Assembly (NCBI GenBank): GCA_965218205.1
Contig: OZ244590.1
Span: 1,488,001 to 1,552,000 of the forward strand
Source of the DNA: CBDDCA01 sp965218205
GTDB lineage: Bacteria; Spirochaetota; Spirochaetia; WTKD01; G963693115
Length of the DNA stretch: 64,000 bases
Reading direction: 5' to 3'
Below, piece after piece: positions 9,246 through 18,618 of the stretch. Numbering within the stretch: the stretch's first letter is position 1; each line of letters begins with the position of its first letter. Below the pieces are notes generated by a model. The model ran no database searches. It was not told the DNA's origin and saw only the letters and a program-made list of their open reading frames with translations. The position numbers and the translations under genes are program-made.

Positions 9246-10445
9246 ATGTCGTATATATGTTTTCATAATGGTATATTACTGAGTGGCATCAACAGATTTG
9301 AACATGCAGCTATCCTTATAAAAGATACCACGATTATGGATATATTCAATGAAGATAGATTTAAGCAAAAACAAACACTCTTTCCTAGCGATACTCAATA
9401 CATAGATGTGCAAGGTTCTTATATATCGCCAGGGTTTATTGACACTCATATTCATGGATTTGCAGGATATGGGACGGATAAATTACAGGAAGATCCTCGC
9501 TCGCTCATCAAAATGGCACAAGCATTACCTCAGTATGGAGTTACTAGTTTTTTAGCAACACTCTACCCTAAACCCATTAGCGTTATGCAAGATACATTAA
9601 CATTAACAATAGAAAACATAGAATATCAAAAATTACTCCCCTCAGATCAACATGGAGCCTGTATAGCAGGAGTACACCTTGAAGGCCCCTTTATTTCAAA
9701 AAAAAGACTTGGAGTACACAAAGAAGAATGTGCAAGTCTTCCTAATACAGAAATAATGCAGCGTTTTATTGATATAGGCAAAGGGTATATCCGAAATATG
9801 ACTGTAGCACCCGAACTAAAAGGCATGCATGAGATTGCTATTATGGGCATCAATAATAATATTGTCTTACAAGCAGGACATACTGATGCACGGTACAAAC
9901 ACATTCAAGAAGGAATACAAGTTGGCATACTTCATTCTACGCATTTTTTTAATGCAATGTCTCGTCTTCATCATCGTGATCCTGGAACGGTAGGAGCAAT
10001 ACTATTAGATTCTTCAATGTCTTGCGAAATTATTGCCGATGGATACCATGTACATCCTTTACTTATTCGTCTTTTGTTACGTAATAAATCTAAAAATAAT
10101 ATAGTGCTTATTACTGACTCTGTAAGTCCTACCTTACAAAAGGAAGGAAAGTATATAGCAAATGGTCAAGAGGTATACTTACAAGACGGACTTTTCTATA
10201 CTAAGACAGAAAATATCATTGCAGGTTCAGCATTAACGATGCGTCAAGGGGTAAAAAACCTCATACAATGGGGAGTTACCCTTGATCAAGCTATATCAAT
10301 GGCAAGCTATAATCCAGCTACAATTATAAAGATTCCAAAAAAAGGAATGCTGTGTCCTGGCTACGATGCTGATATTGTTGTATTCAATAATGATATAGAA
10401 ATACAATATACTATGGTAGAAGGATATATTGCATATAGCAAATAA
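9246..10445 (+). CDS. nagA: N-acetylglucosamine-6-phosphate deacetylase
   Basis: Removes the acetyl group from N-acetylglucosamine-6-phosphate to give glucosamine-6-phosphate and acetate. At 399 residues it has the usual length. Visible amidohydrolase landmarks: DTHIHGF near residue 72 (HxH), HLEGPF (catalytic Glu region), GHTDA and HFFNAMS (metal or substrate His), DGYHVHP and ITDSVSP (catalytic Asp). nagB follows after 27 bases, making the standard pathway pair to fructose-6-phosphate. No Shine-Dalgarno sequence precedes the ATG; a TATAAT hexamer ends 8 bases before it, so the mRNA may be leaderless. No GlcNAc transporter or NagC-type regulator is adjacent. Confidence 0.93.
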   Translation: MSYICFHNGILLSGINRFEHAAILIKDTTIMDIFNEDRFKQKQTLFPSDTQYIDVQGSYISPGFIDTHIHGFAGYGTDKLQEDPRSLIKMAQALPQYGVTSFLATLYPKPISVMQDTLTLTIENIEYQKLLPSDQHGACIAGVHLEGPFISKKRLGVHKEECASLPNTEIMQRFIDIGKGYIRNMTVAPELKGMHEIAIMGINNNIVLQAGHTDARYKHIQEGIQVGILHSTHFFNAMSRLHHRDPGTVGAILLDSSMSCEIIADGYHVHPLLIRLLLRNKSKNNIVLITDSVSPTLQKEGKYIANGQEVYLQDGLFYTKTENIIAGSALTMRQGVKNLIQWGVTLDQAISMASYNPATIIKIPKKGMLCPGYDADIVVFNNDIEIQYTMVEGYIAYSK

Positions 10446-10472
10446 ATCATATTTGAAATAAAAGGAACTATC

Positions 10473-11261
10473 ATGAACATTATTATACAAGAGGATTATC
10501 GTGCTATATCTCACTATGTTGCTCACTACACAACACAGAAAATACAATCAAAAACTACCAACACAGCAGAAACACATACTATGTTTGTACTAGGATTACC
10601 TACAGGCTCAAGCATCATAGGCACTTATCAAGAGCTTGTGCATTTGTACCAACAAAAAAAAGTATCATTCAAGCATGTCATCACTTTCAATATGGATGAG
10701 TATGTAGGGCTAAAATCAGATCATCCACAGAGTTATAGCTATTTTATGCATTCCCACTTATTCAATCATATAGATATAGATCCTAACAATATCCACTTAT
10801 TCAATGGATGTAGCAACAATACCGAAGCACAACTTCAAAACTATGAGACAGCTATACAGCAATCTGGTGGCATTGATCTCTTCCTTGGGGGCATAGGACA
10901 AAATGGGCATCTTGCTTTTAATGAGCCGTATTCTTCTCTTCGCTCTTATAGTCATTATCAACTATTAACACAAGATACTCGGCTTGCTAATGCACGTTTT
11001 TTTGACAATACTATAGAGAAAGTACCAACAGCAGCGTACACTGTAGGCATACAAACTATCATGGATGCTCGTGAAGTGCTTATTATCGCAAGCGGAACAA
11101 ACAAGGCTGATTCCCTCTCTCGTGTTATTGAAGGAAACATATCTCATAGCTGTCCTGCGAGTATCTTACAGCTACACCCGCATGCCACTATAGTATGCGA
11201 TACAGCAGCTTGCAATGCCTTAGCACCTGACACATATCAATACTTTCTCTCCTTACAGTAA
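10473..11261 (+). CDS. nagB: Glucosamine-6-phosphate deaminase
   Basis: Converts glucosamine-6-phosphate to fructose-6-phosphate and ammonia, sending amino sugars into glycolysis. The 262 residues match the family length. Motifs: LGLPTGSSIIGTY (phosphate loop), TFNMDEYVGL (Asp/Glu of the active site), GGIGQNGHLAFNEP (catalytic His region) and GTNKADSL near the C terminus. An AAAGGAAC ribosome site precedes the ATG. It is the second gene of a nagA-nagB operon and is followed by a likely terminator hairpin. Confidence 0.94.
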   Translation: MNIIIQEDYRAISHYVAHYTTQKIQSKTTNTAETHTMFVLGLPTGSSIIGTYQELVHLYQQKKVSFKHVITFNMDEYVGLKSDHPQSYSYFMHSHLFNHIDIDPNNIHLFNGCSNNTEAQLQNYETAIQQSGGIDLFLGGIGQNGHLAFNEPYSSLRSYSHYQLLTQDTRLANARFFDNTIEKVPTAAYTVGIQTIMDAREVLIIASGTNKADSLSRVIEGNISHSCPASILQLHPHATIVCDTAACNALAPDTYQYFLSLQ

Positions 11262-11291
11262 AATTGAAGAGCAATAGCGACTGGCTTTATG

Positions 11292-11324
11292 CAAAAAAAA
11301 CACTGCATTTATACAGTGCTTTTG
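11292..11324 (+). terminator. Likely Rho-independent terminator of nagAB
   Basis: A hairpin with stem CACTG (11301-11305) and CAGTG (11314-11318), flanked by an A-run on the left and CTTTTG on the right. It lies about 30 bases after the nagB stop and before the convergent pseudogene. The A/T flanks would let it work on both strands. Confidence 0.55.
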
Positions 11325-11341
11325 ACTCTTACTATACATTA

Positions 11342-12372
11342 CTAAAAAGGGCTATTAGCTTCATTAAAACTACTCGCTCCCTTAAACATATCATCTCTTC
11401 CATAAACATTGCTTACATCCCAATTAGATATATCACCATTGAAACTACTCGCTCCTTCAAACATACCACGCATACTAGTAACATTGCTTACATCCCAATT
11501 AGATATATCACCATTGAAATTACTCGCTTCATAAAACATATAATTCATATCGGTAACATTACTCATATCCCAATTAGATATATCACCATTGAAACTACTC
11601 GCTCCTGCAAACATACCTCTAAATTCAAACCCAAAATCCCCACTATAAATTATATCACTTACATTACTTACATTACTCACATCCCAATTAGATATATCAC
11701 CATTAAAACTACTCGCTCCTGCAAATATACCTCTCATATCCGTTACATTTTTTGTATTCCATTTTGATATGTCGCCATCAAACTCCTCGTTAAGATAAAA
11801 CAGTTCACTCATATCAGTTATGTTACTTGTATCAATATGATTAAGATCAGCTTCATTTCCTCTATACTCTATTTCTGCACTAATAATTTCTTCCAAATCT
11901 TCTTTGTTTTCTGGTGTAATTTGATACCATTCAGGGTAATGTTGTATTGCTGTACCATAAAACATACGGTAGGTATTCTCTACACTTCTCATATTCCATT
12001 TTGATATATCACTGTTGAAACTACTCGCTCCTGTAAACATATTGCTCATATCTCTCACATTTTTTGTATTCCATTTTGATATATCACTGTTGAAACTACT
12101 CGCTCCTGCAAACATACCTCTCATATCCGTTACATTTTTTGTATTCCATTTTGATATGTCGCCATCAAACTCCTCGTTAAGATAAAACAGTTCACTCATA
12201 TCAGTTATTTTACTTGTATTGATATAATTTAAGTTTGCATATTTTCCTTGCTCGGCTATGAGTGCCTGTAATTCTGCTTTTGTCTTTGGTTTTACTCCAC
12301 CCCTGGCAACATAATCAAGGCAATATTAATTATAATATAACTTATAATACCACCTATTATATTTGTAATCAT
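11342..12372 (-). pseudogene. BspA-like repeat gene with a one-base frameshift after the signal peptide
   Basis: The ATG at 12372, preceded by AGAGGT, opens a hydrophobic leader (MITNIIGGIISYIIINIALI) that ends at a stop after LPGVE. The adjacent frame then runs GGVKPKTKAELQALIAEQG, NTSKITDMSELF and on through DUF285 repeats to 11342. One extra G in the GGGG run (12300-12303, minus strand) would join both parts as LPGGGVKPKT, so a single-base loss disables the gene or puts it in an OFF state. No ATG suits the downstream part before 12199. The body holds an internal duplication: the segment MSELFYLNEEFDGDISKW occurs twice, 387 bases apart. No lipobox Cys is seen, unlike the other repeat proteins here. 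A sequencing error in the G run is possible. Confidence 0.7.
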
Positions 12373-12568
12373 ATACTATTACCTCTCATTTTTTATGTAG
12401 TATTTTATTTCATTATATATATGCAAGTACATGTTCCATATTTTTTTTAATTATACGCAATGTTACTCCAAATAGGAAACATTCCTTTTATATGTTACTT
12501 AAAAGATATTATAAACAAAAATGCTTGTCAATAATATATCAAACAATTTCTTCTTTTTCGTCCTTTGC

Positions 12569-12593
12569 TGTCGCATTTAGTCCTTGAATCCGC
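12569..12593 (-). repeat. Dispersed intergenic repeat, copy 1
   Basis: On the minus strand this reads GCGGATTCAAGG, then ACTAAATGCGACA. It is the only copy found on this strand; related copies lie at 39241, 40118, 57102, 57922 and 58931. It sits 13 bases before the -35 box of the polyol operon. Confidence 0.6.
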
Positions 12594-12605
12594 AACTTAT
12601 TTCTC

Positions 12606-12635
12606 TTGACAACATTTTTTAATTTATTATATAAT
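12606..12635 (+). promoter_or_regulatory. Sigma-70 promoter of the polyol operon
   Basis: TTGACA (12606-12611), an 18-base spacer and TATAAT (12630-12635): both hexamers match the consensus exactly. The start codon of the binding-protein gene lies 30 bases downstream behind an AAGGAGGT ribosome site. Confidence 0.8.
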
Positions 12636-12665
12636 AAACATAATTAAGTTATATAAGGAGGTTAT

Positions 12666-14018
12666 ATGAAACATTTTTTCATATTCAGTAGTATTTTTCT
12701 TTTTACTATCAATATAATAGCGTTTGCTGGAGGCTCTAACGAAGCAGATAATGCACAAGAGCTTATTATTGCAACAGTCAATAATCCAGATATGGTTACA
12801 ATGAAAGAGCTTACTCCGCAATTTACCGAAAAAACAGGAATTAAGGTTACGTATGTGGTACTACCAGAAAATGAGCTTCGCCAAAAAGTGACACAAGATG
12901 TTGCTATAGGAGGAGGAAACTATGATATTGTAACTATAGGTACCTATGATACTCCCTTTTGGGCAAAAAATGGTTGGATAATATCATTAGAGCCATATTT
13001 TGATGCTATGTCTGCAGATGAAAAAGCACAGTATGATAGAGACGATATATTTAGTGCAGTACAAAGTGCCCTTAGCTCTGCTGAGGGAGAATTACATGCA
13101 CTGCCTTTTAATGCAGAAGGTTCGGTACTGTTTTACAGAAAAGATCTTTTTGAAGAGGCTGGATTAGAAATGCCTTATGAACCTACATGGCAGCAAGTAT
13201 ATGAGTTTGCTACGCAGCTTCACAAGCCCGATGAGGGACAATATGGTATAGTCCTGAGAGGACTTCCTGGTTGGGGTCAAAATATGGCTCCTTTTGGCAC
13301 TGTCATCAATGCTTTTGGAGCACGTTGGTACGACAAAGATTGGAATCCTCAGTTTAATACTCCAGAAATGAAAGCTGCATGGGAATTTTATAAAAAGATT
13401 ATTGTTGATGCAGGAGAGCCTGGACCTACCACTGTTGGTTTTACCGAAGCACTTGCTTTGATGACATCAGGAAAAGGAGCTATGTGGTACGATGCTACTA
13501 CTGCTGCAGGGTTTCTTCAAACACCTGAATCAAAAGCAAAGGGAAAAATTGGGTATGCACTTGCTCCTACCGATAAGAAAAAGAACAATACTTGGTTTTG
13601 GTCATGGGCACTTGCAATTGAAGCATCTTCAAAAAAGAAAGATGCAGCGTTTAAGTTTCTAACATGGGCAACAAGCAAAGAATACATAGCAATGGTAGGC
13701 CAAACAAAAGGATGGGTACAAGTTCCCGGAGGAACCAGAAAATCACTGTACAATAATCAAAAATACCAAGAGGTAGCTGATTTTGCAAAAATAACATTTG
13801 ACTCTATGGCTGCCGCAGATTTTGATAACCCTGCACTCGATCCTGTACCTTACAAAGGAATTCAATTTGTATCAATACCTGAATTTCAAGGAATGGGAGA
13901 AAAAGTCGCACAAGAGTTAGCGGCATATCTTACCAACCAAAAAAGCATTGATGAAGTACTACAATCTTCACAGACAATAGCACTTGAAGTTGCAGAAAGT
14001 GGTGGTTACAAAAAATAA
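12666..14018 (+). CDS. Sugar/polyol ABC transporter, periplasmic binding protein
   Basis: A family 1 extracellular solute-binding protein of 450 residues that would capture a sugar or sugar alcohol in the periplasm. A signal peptide of about 21 residues ends AFAGG, with no lipobox Cys. The body shows the typical pattern: FTEKTGIKVTYV, GNYDIVTIGTYD, ALPFNAEGSVLFYRKDLFEE and MTSGKGAMWYDAT. It resembles sorbitol/mannitol-binding proteins (SmoE type), and the neighbouring dehydrogenases fit a polyol. It is first in a seven-gene operon with the strongest ribosome site of the set (AAGGAGGT). The substrate is an inference from context. Confidence 0.85.
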   Translation: MKHFFIFSSIFLFTINIIAFAGGSNEADNAQELIIATVNNPDMVTMKELTPQFTEKTGIKVTYVVLPENELRQKVTQDVAIGGGNYDIVTIGTYDTPFWAKNGWIISLEPYFDAMSADEKAQYDRDDIFSAVQSALSSAEGELHALPFNAEGSVLFYRKDLFEEAGLEMPYEPTWQQVYEFATQLHKPDEGQYGIVLRGLPGWGQNMAPFGTVINAFGARWYDKDWNPQFNTPEMKAAWEFYKKIIVDAGEPGPTTVGFTEALALMTSGKGAMWYDATTAAGFLQTPESKAKGKIGYALAPTDKKKNNTWFWSWALAIEASSKKKDAAFKFLTWATSKEYIAMVGQTKGWVQVPGGTRKSLYNNQKYQEVADFAKITFDSMAAADFDNPALDPVPYKGIQFVSIPEFQGMGEKVAQELAAYLTNQKSIDEVLQSSQTIALEVAESGGYKK

Positions 14019-14024
14019 CAGTAT

Positions 14025-14894
14025 ATGCAAAAATTATTAAAGCGGGAATGGACCTTGTCCCTTCCTGCTATTGTAGTAGTTGCTTTCGTTACTCAAGGCC
14101 TTTTTTTAGGTACAATTATTTTAAGCACACTAAAGTGGAATATCATACGCCCTGATCTTGGTATTTCGTTTGTAGGCATTGCTAACTTTATAAAACTGTT
14201 TACTTCTTTCGAGTCATATAAGATAATCTTTACTACTGTACTCATAGCCTTTGTATCACTCTTTTTATCATTTTCTTTTGGGTTTGGTATTGCATTGTTG
14301 CTTCACAAAGATTTTTTTGGAGTACAGTTGCTTCGCGGACTTATACTGATACCTTTTTTTACCACCGATGTTGTATGTGGAATAATCTTTAAGACTCTGA
14401 TACTTCATCCTTCTTTTGGTATTGCAGGACACATAGCAACGCTGTTTAATAGATCTCCCATAGATTTCTTTGGAAACTATGCATTACTCACTGTTATATT
14501 TCTTATAGTATGGCAATGGACTCCTTTCTTCATATTGATATTACTTGCAGGATTACAAAGTATGGATATACAACAGCTAGAAAGTGCTCACATTGATGGA
14601 GCAAACAAAATAATGAGATTGTTCTTTATTATCATACCAAATGTTCTGCATCACATTCAGGTAGCAATATTACTCGGCTTAATATTTATCCTAAAAGTAT
14701 TTGGGCTTATCTATGTAACTACTTCTGGTGGACCAGGTATTGCAACTACCACTCTCCCCTATATTGTGTACAAAACAAACCATTTTAAGCTCGAAGTAGG
14801 AGAAGCAGCTTCACTGTCAGTGCTTACTGTAATACTCACAATAATCATATTATCATTACTATTTAAGTATTTTCAAAGGAAATTGGAATCGTAG
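14025..14894 (+). CDS. ABC transporter permease (MalF/SmoF-like)
   Basis: An inner-membrane permease of 289 residues with about six hydrophobic segments. The cytoplasmic EAA loop that docks the ATPase is visible as ESAHIDGANKIMRLFFIIIPN near residues 186-206. It starts six bases after the binding-protein gene and lacks its own ribosome site, which suggests translational coupling. It pairs with the next permease to form the channel. No gene for the ATP-binding subunit occurs in the operon. Confidence 0.88.
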   Translation: MQKLLKREWTLSLPAIVVVAFVTQGLFLGTIILSTLKWNIIRPDLGISFVGIANFIKLFTSFESYKIIFTTVLIAFVSLFLSFSFGFGIALLLHKDFFGVQLLRGLILIPFFTTDVVCGIIFKTLILHPSFGIAGHIATLFNRSPIDFFGNYALLTVIFLIVWQWTPFFILILLAGLQSMDIQQLESAHIDGANKIMRLFFIIIPNVLHHIQVAILLGLIFILKVFGLIYVTTSGGPGIATTTLPYIVYKTNHFKLEVGEAASLSVLTVILTIIILSLLFKYFQRKLES

Positions 14895-14898
14895 TTAT

Positions 14899-15726
14899 AT
14901 GAACATTACTATAAAAAAACTATTTTCAAAATACCTTAGCATATTTTGCATAACAGGCATAGTCATACTATGGATTTTCCCTGTTATATATATATACCTC
15001 ACGAGCTTTAAGACAGAAGAAACAGTAGTACCTCCTAATCTCTTTATTACAAATTTTACATTGGAAAATTATAAAGATGTACTCACTCCAGAAATACTAC
15101 CATTTATAAAAAATTCTTTTATGGTGGCATTGGGCTCAGTACTTTTCTCTCTGCTGCTAGGTGTCCCTGTAGCATATAGACTTGTATTTGGCACTATGAA
15201 AAATCCTCATTCTTTGTATTTCTGGTTTCTTAGTACTTTTATATTACCTCCAGTTGCAGTGCTCATTCCTGCCTTACTTATATTGAAAACATTTGGATTA
15301 TTGGACTCCATCCCAGGACTGATTATTATCTATACAGGAACACATATCCCAATTATTATATGGCTTACGACAGCATTTTTTAAAGATGTACCAAAAGCAT
15401 TACTTGAAGCAGCATACATAGACGGCTCAAATATTTTTTATTCTTTTTTCAAAATAATACTTCCTCTGTCTAAAATGGGTATTATTTCTGCAGGATTATT
15501 AGTATTCGTATTTGTATGGAATGAATTTTTCTTCGCTATAAATCTCACTGTTTCAAAAGCAAATACCTTGCCCGTTTACATGTCCACTTTCTTAACGCAA
15601 GAAGGGTTATTCTGGGCAAAGCTGTCGGCTATTGCTTCAGTAGTCATTCTCCCTACTATTATATTAGGGATGCTTTCACAAAAAGCATTAGTAAAAGGAC
15701 TTACTTCTGGTGCAGTAAAAGGATAA
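14899..15726 (+). CDS. ABC transporter permease (MalG/SmoG-like)
   Basis: The second permease subunit, 275 residues, about six membrane segments. The EAA loop reads EAAYIDGSNIFYSFFKIILPL near residue 174. The N-terminal part (FPVIYIYLTSFKTEE) is typical of MalG-type subunits. Four bases separate it from the preceding permease gene. Together with the binding protein it forms an importer that must borrow an ATPase encoded elsewhere. Confidence 0.88.
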   Translation: MNITIKKLFSKYLSIFCITGIVILWIFPVIYIYLTSFKTEETVVPPNLFITNFTLENYKDVLTPEILPFIKNSFMVALGSVLFSLLLGVPVAYRLVFGTMKNPHSLYFWFLSTFILPPVAVLIPALLILKTFGLLDSIPGLIIIYTGTHIPIIIWLTTAFFKDVPKALLEAAYIDGSNIFYSFFKIILPLSKMGIISAGLLVFVFVWNEFFFAINLTVSKANTLPVYMSTFLTQEGLFWAKLSAIASVVILPTIILGMLSQKALVKGLTSGAVKG

Positions 15727-15769
15727 ATAATAGAAAGTATATACATTACATAAAAAATAAGGAGGTAGT

Positions 15770-16537
15770 ATGGATAGAGAAAATCATACATTTTCATTAA
15801 AAGGAAAAAATGCGTACATAACTGGAGCTGCACAAGGCATAGGGGCAGTGATTGCCCACGCTTTTGCTAGAGCAGGAGCTAATGTCGCTATTGTTGATAT
15901 ACAGAAAAAAGCAGAAGAAACAGCACATGAAATTAGAAAAAAATATAATGTGCAATCATTTGCTTGTATTACTGACATTACTCATCCAGACGATATTGCT
16001 GTGCTAAAAAATCAGCTTAGCAAGGAATTTGGTACTATTGATATTGCTTTTAATAATGCTGGTATTGTAGACAATGCTCCTGCCGAAACTATGTCTTATA
16101 GTGCATGGTCAAAAATTATAACAACAAACCTTAGCGGTATATTCTTAACCAGTCAAATGGCAGGACAGTTAATGATACCACAAAAAAAAGGAAGTATCAT
16201 CAATACTGCTTCTATGTCTGCCCATATTGTAAATATCCCTCAAAAACAATGTGCATACAACGCATCAAAGGCAGGAGTTATTCAGCTTACAAAATCGCTT
16301 GCAGTAGAATGGGCTTCTCATAACATCAGAGTTAACTCTATAAGTCCTGGTTATATTGTAACAGATCTTACACAAGCACTGCCACAAGAATGGATGAGTG
16401 CATGGAAACAACAAGCAGTGTCCCGATTAGGAGTTCCAGAAGATCTTTCGGGGATAGTGCTATACCTTGCAAGTGATGCAGCCTCTTTTACTACTGGTTC
16501 TGATTTTATTATAGACGGTGGCTTTACTTGTGTATAA
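15770..16537 (+). CDS. Short-chain dehydrogenase (probable polyol dehydrogenase)
   Basis: An NAD(P)-dependent oxidoreductase of 255 residues of the classical SDR family. Seen: the cofactor motif TGAAQGIG near residue 19, NNAG near residue 95, the catalytic Ser/Tyr/Lys as SMSAHI and YNASKAG, and the C-terminal PGYIVT and GSDFIIDGGFT. A perfect AAGGAGGT ribosome site supports the start. In an operon with a polyol-type importer and a sugar kinase it probably oxidises a hexitol to a ketose (as SmoS does), but SDR substrates cannot be read from sequence. Confidence 0.85.
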   Translation: MDRENHTFSLKGKNAYITGAAQGIGAVIAHAFARAGANVAIVDIQKKAEETAHEIRKKYNVQSFACITDITHPDDIAVLKNQLSKEFGTIDIAFNNAGIVDNAPAETMSYSAWSKIITTNLSGIFLTSQMAGQLMIPQKKGSIINTASMSAHIVNIPQKQCAYNASKAGVIQLTKSLAVEWASHNIRVNSISPGYIVTDLTQALPQEWMSAWKQQAVSRLGVPEDLSGIVLYLASDAASFTTGSDFIIDGGFTCV

Positions 16538-16583
16538 ATAACATACGAGAGTATGTATACATATCAACAAAAGGAGTATAATA

Positions 16584-17627
16584 ATGAAACAAGCAATAAC
16601 AACAGCAGTAGGAATGGCAGAGTTAAGAGAACATGATGTTCCTGTCATTTCTGAACGAGAAGTCCTTATAAAAATGAAATATGTAGGTATTTGTGGATCA
16701 GACATACACATTTTTCATGGAAAGCATCCATTTGTACCCCCTACTCTCTTTCCTTTAGTGCAGGGACATGAGGGTACTGCTACTGTTGTAGAGGTAGGTG
16801 CTAAAGTAAATAATTTTACAGTTGGAGATTCTGTCGTTATCATGCCACAGCTAACATGCGGTAACTGTGAACAATGCAAACAAGGACGCTACAACATATG
16901 CAAAAAGTTAAAAGTAATAGGATGCCAATGCGATGGATTACTCAGTGAATATTATAAGATAGCTCCCGAACATATACTTACCGTTGATGCTGCTATTAGT
17001 GATACACAGGCGGCTATGGTAGAACCGCTTGCAGTAGCAGTACGTGCAGTACGAAGAGTAAAAGATGTTATAGGAAAAAAAGTATTAGTGTTAGGTGCAG
17101 GAACAATAGGCAACCTTGTTGCTCAAGTAGCAAAAGCCTATGGAGCACATCAGGTAATGATAAGCGATTTATATAAGCCACGACTAGATATTGCAGTACG
17201 TGACTGTACTGTAGATTTTGCAGTACATGCAACAGAACATTCTTTACAAGACGCACTCCATACTCATTTCGGCTCTGATGGAGCTGATGTTATTTTTGAG
17301 TGTGTTGGTATTGAAGATACTATAGAAACTGCACTCCTTCATTGTGAAAAAGGAAAAGAAGTAATAGTCGTAGGAGTATTTGGAGAGAAAACAAATGTAT
17401 CTATGGCTTTAGTACAAGACAAGGAAATAGATATAAAAGGAGTGCTTATGTATAAAAGAGAAGATTATATATCAGCACTTGATTTAATAGCACAAAAACG
17501 GGTTAATCTTGACGCCTTATTATTTAAGATTATTCCTTTTAAGGAATATCCAGATGTATATACACTTATCAATAATAATAAAGAAAAAGCCCTTAAGGTT
17601 CTTATAAAAATGGAGGATGTCATATGA
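16584..17627 (+). CDS. Zinc-dependent medium-chain dehydrogenase 1 (sorbitol/threonine dehydrogenase-like)
   Basis: A 347-residue MDR-family alcohol dehydrogenase. Catalytic zinc ligands appear in CGSDIHIFHG and GHEG; the four structural-zinc cysteines are in CGNCEQCKQGRYNIC; the NAD-binding Rossmann loop is VLGAGTIGN. It sits in the polyol operon with an AAAGGAG ribosome site and overlaps the next gene by four bases (ATGA). The likely role is NAD-linked oxidation of a sugar alcohol or related acid; the exact substrate is unknown. Confidence 0.87.
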   Translation: MKQAITTAVGMAELREHDVPVISEREVLIKMKYVGICGSDIHIFHGKHPFVPPTLFPLVQGHEGTATVVEVGAKVNNFTVGDSVVIMPQLTCGNCEQCKQGRYNICKKLKVIGCQCDGLLSEYYKIAPEHILTVDAAISDTQAAMVEPLAVAVRAVRRVKDVIGKKVLVLGAGTIGNLVAQVAKAYGAHQVMISDLYKPRLDIAVRDCTVDFAVHATEHSLQDALHTHFGSDGADVIFECVGIEDTIETALLHCEKGKEVIVVGVFGEKTNVSMALVQDKEIDIKGVLMYKREDYISALDLIAQKRVNLDALLFKIIPFKEYPDVYTLINNNKEKALKVLIKMEDVI

Positions 17628-18616
17628 AATGTGTGAGCGTAGAATCAAAAGGAAAAGTACTTGTAAAGAACATAGATATACCAACTCCAAAAGCACATGA
17701 AGTACTTATACAAGTAAAAGCAAGCGGTATTTGTGGGACAGATATTCATATTATGGATGGTGATTATGTTGCAAACTACCCACTTATCATAGGCCATGAA
17801 TTTTCAGGAAAAGTAGTAGAAATAGGATCACAATGTCAAAGAATTACCGTTGGAGAACGAGTAGCGGTTGAGCCTAATATTCCGTGCAATAACTGTGAAT
17901 TTTGTCTCAATGATAAACATCATTTTTGTAGCAATATGGTCATCCCTGGAGCACTTATTCCAGGAGGTATGGCAGAATATGTCTGTGTACCCGAAATAGG
18001 AGTATTTTCTATTAATGCTATTCCTTATGATGCAGCTGCTTTTATGGAACCGCTCTCCTGTGTCATTCATGGGGCAAGCAGACTTGCCATAAAGTCAGGA
18101 AGCCGTCTTCTTGTTATGGGAGCTGGTCCTAATGGCGTACTGCAAGGAAAAATAGCTTCATTACAAGGTATTACAGAAATAGATTATTTAGAAAAAAATC
18201 CTTTTCGAGCAAATGAAGTAAAAAAATATAATTGGGGAACTATTTTTTCCACTACAGAAGAAGTGCCAAAATGTCATTACGATGCTGTAATAGAAGCAAC
18301 AGGAGTAAATGCACTTGCTAGCTTTGCTTCTCAAGTAGTAAAACCTACAGGAAAAATACTTTTATTTGGAGTGCCATCTATGGGATCAAAAATAGAACTT
18401 GATGCATTTTCTCTATTCAAAAACGAACTGTCCTATATAGGAACATATACTTCAAAAAAAGATAGTCTACAGGCTCTGTCATTACTAGAAAAAAGCACAC
18501 TTAATGTAGAAGAACTTATATCACATCGTATTACCCTTGAACAAGTTCCTGAGTTCCTTCTTAAGCTAAAATCTCTTGAAGAAAATATCAAAAAAGTAAT
18601 GGTTATAAACGATTAA
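17624..18616 (+). CDS. Zinc-dependent medium-chain dehydrogenase 2
   Basis: A second MDR alcohol dehydrogenase of 330 residues, related to but clearly different from the gene before it. Zinc ligands: CGTDIHIMDG, GHEF, and the structural set CNNCEFCLNDKHHFC; cofactor loop VMGAGPNG. Its start overlaps the upstream stop (ATGA) behind GGAGG. Two MDR enzymes and one SDR in a row suggest that the operon handles more than one polyol, or a two-step oxidation/reduction. Confidence 0.86.
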   Translation: MKCVSVESKGKVLVKNIDIPTPKAHEVLIQVKASGICGTDIHIMDGDYVANYPLIIGHEFSGKVVEIGSQCQRITVGERVAVEPNIPCNNCEFCLNDKHHFCSNMVIPGALIPGGMAEYVCVPEIGVFSINAIPYDAAAFMEPLSCVIHGASRLAIKSGSRLLVMGAGPNGVLQGKIASLQGITEIDYLEKNPFRANEVKKYNWGTIFSTTEEVPKCHYDAVIEATGVNALASFASQVVKPTGKILLFGVPSMGSKIELDAFSLFKNELSYIGTYTSKKDSLQALSLLEKSTLNVEELISHRITLEQVPEFLLKLKSLEENIKKVMVIND

Positions 18617-18618
18617 AT

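Noticed and set aside
12373..12605. Riboswitch or operator upstream of the polyol operon
   Set aside because: Only the dispersed repeat and AT-rich sequence are visible; no conserved riboswitch core or clear palindrome near the promoter.
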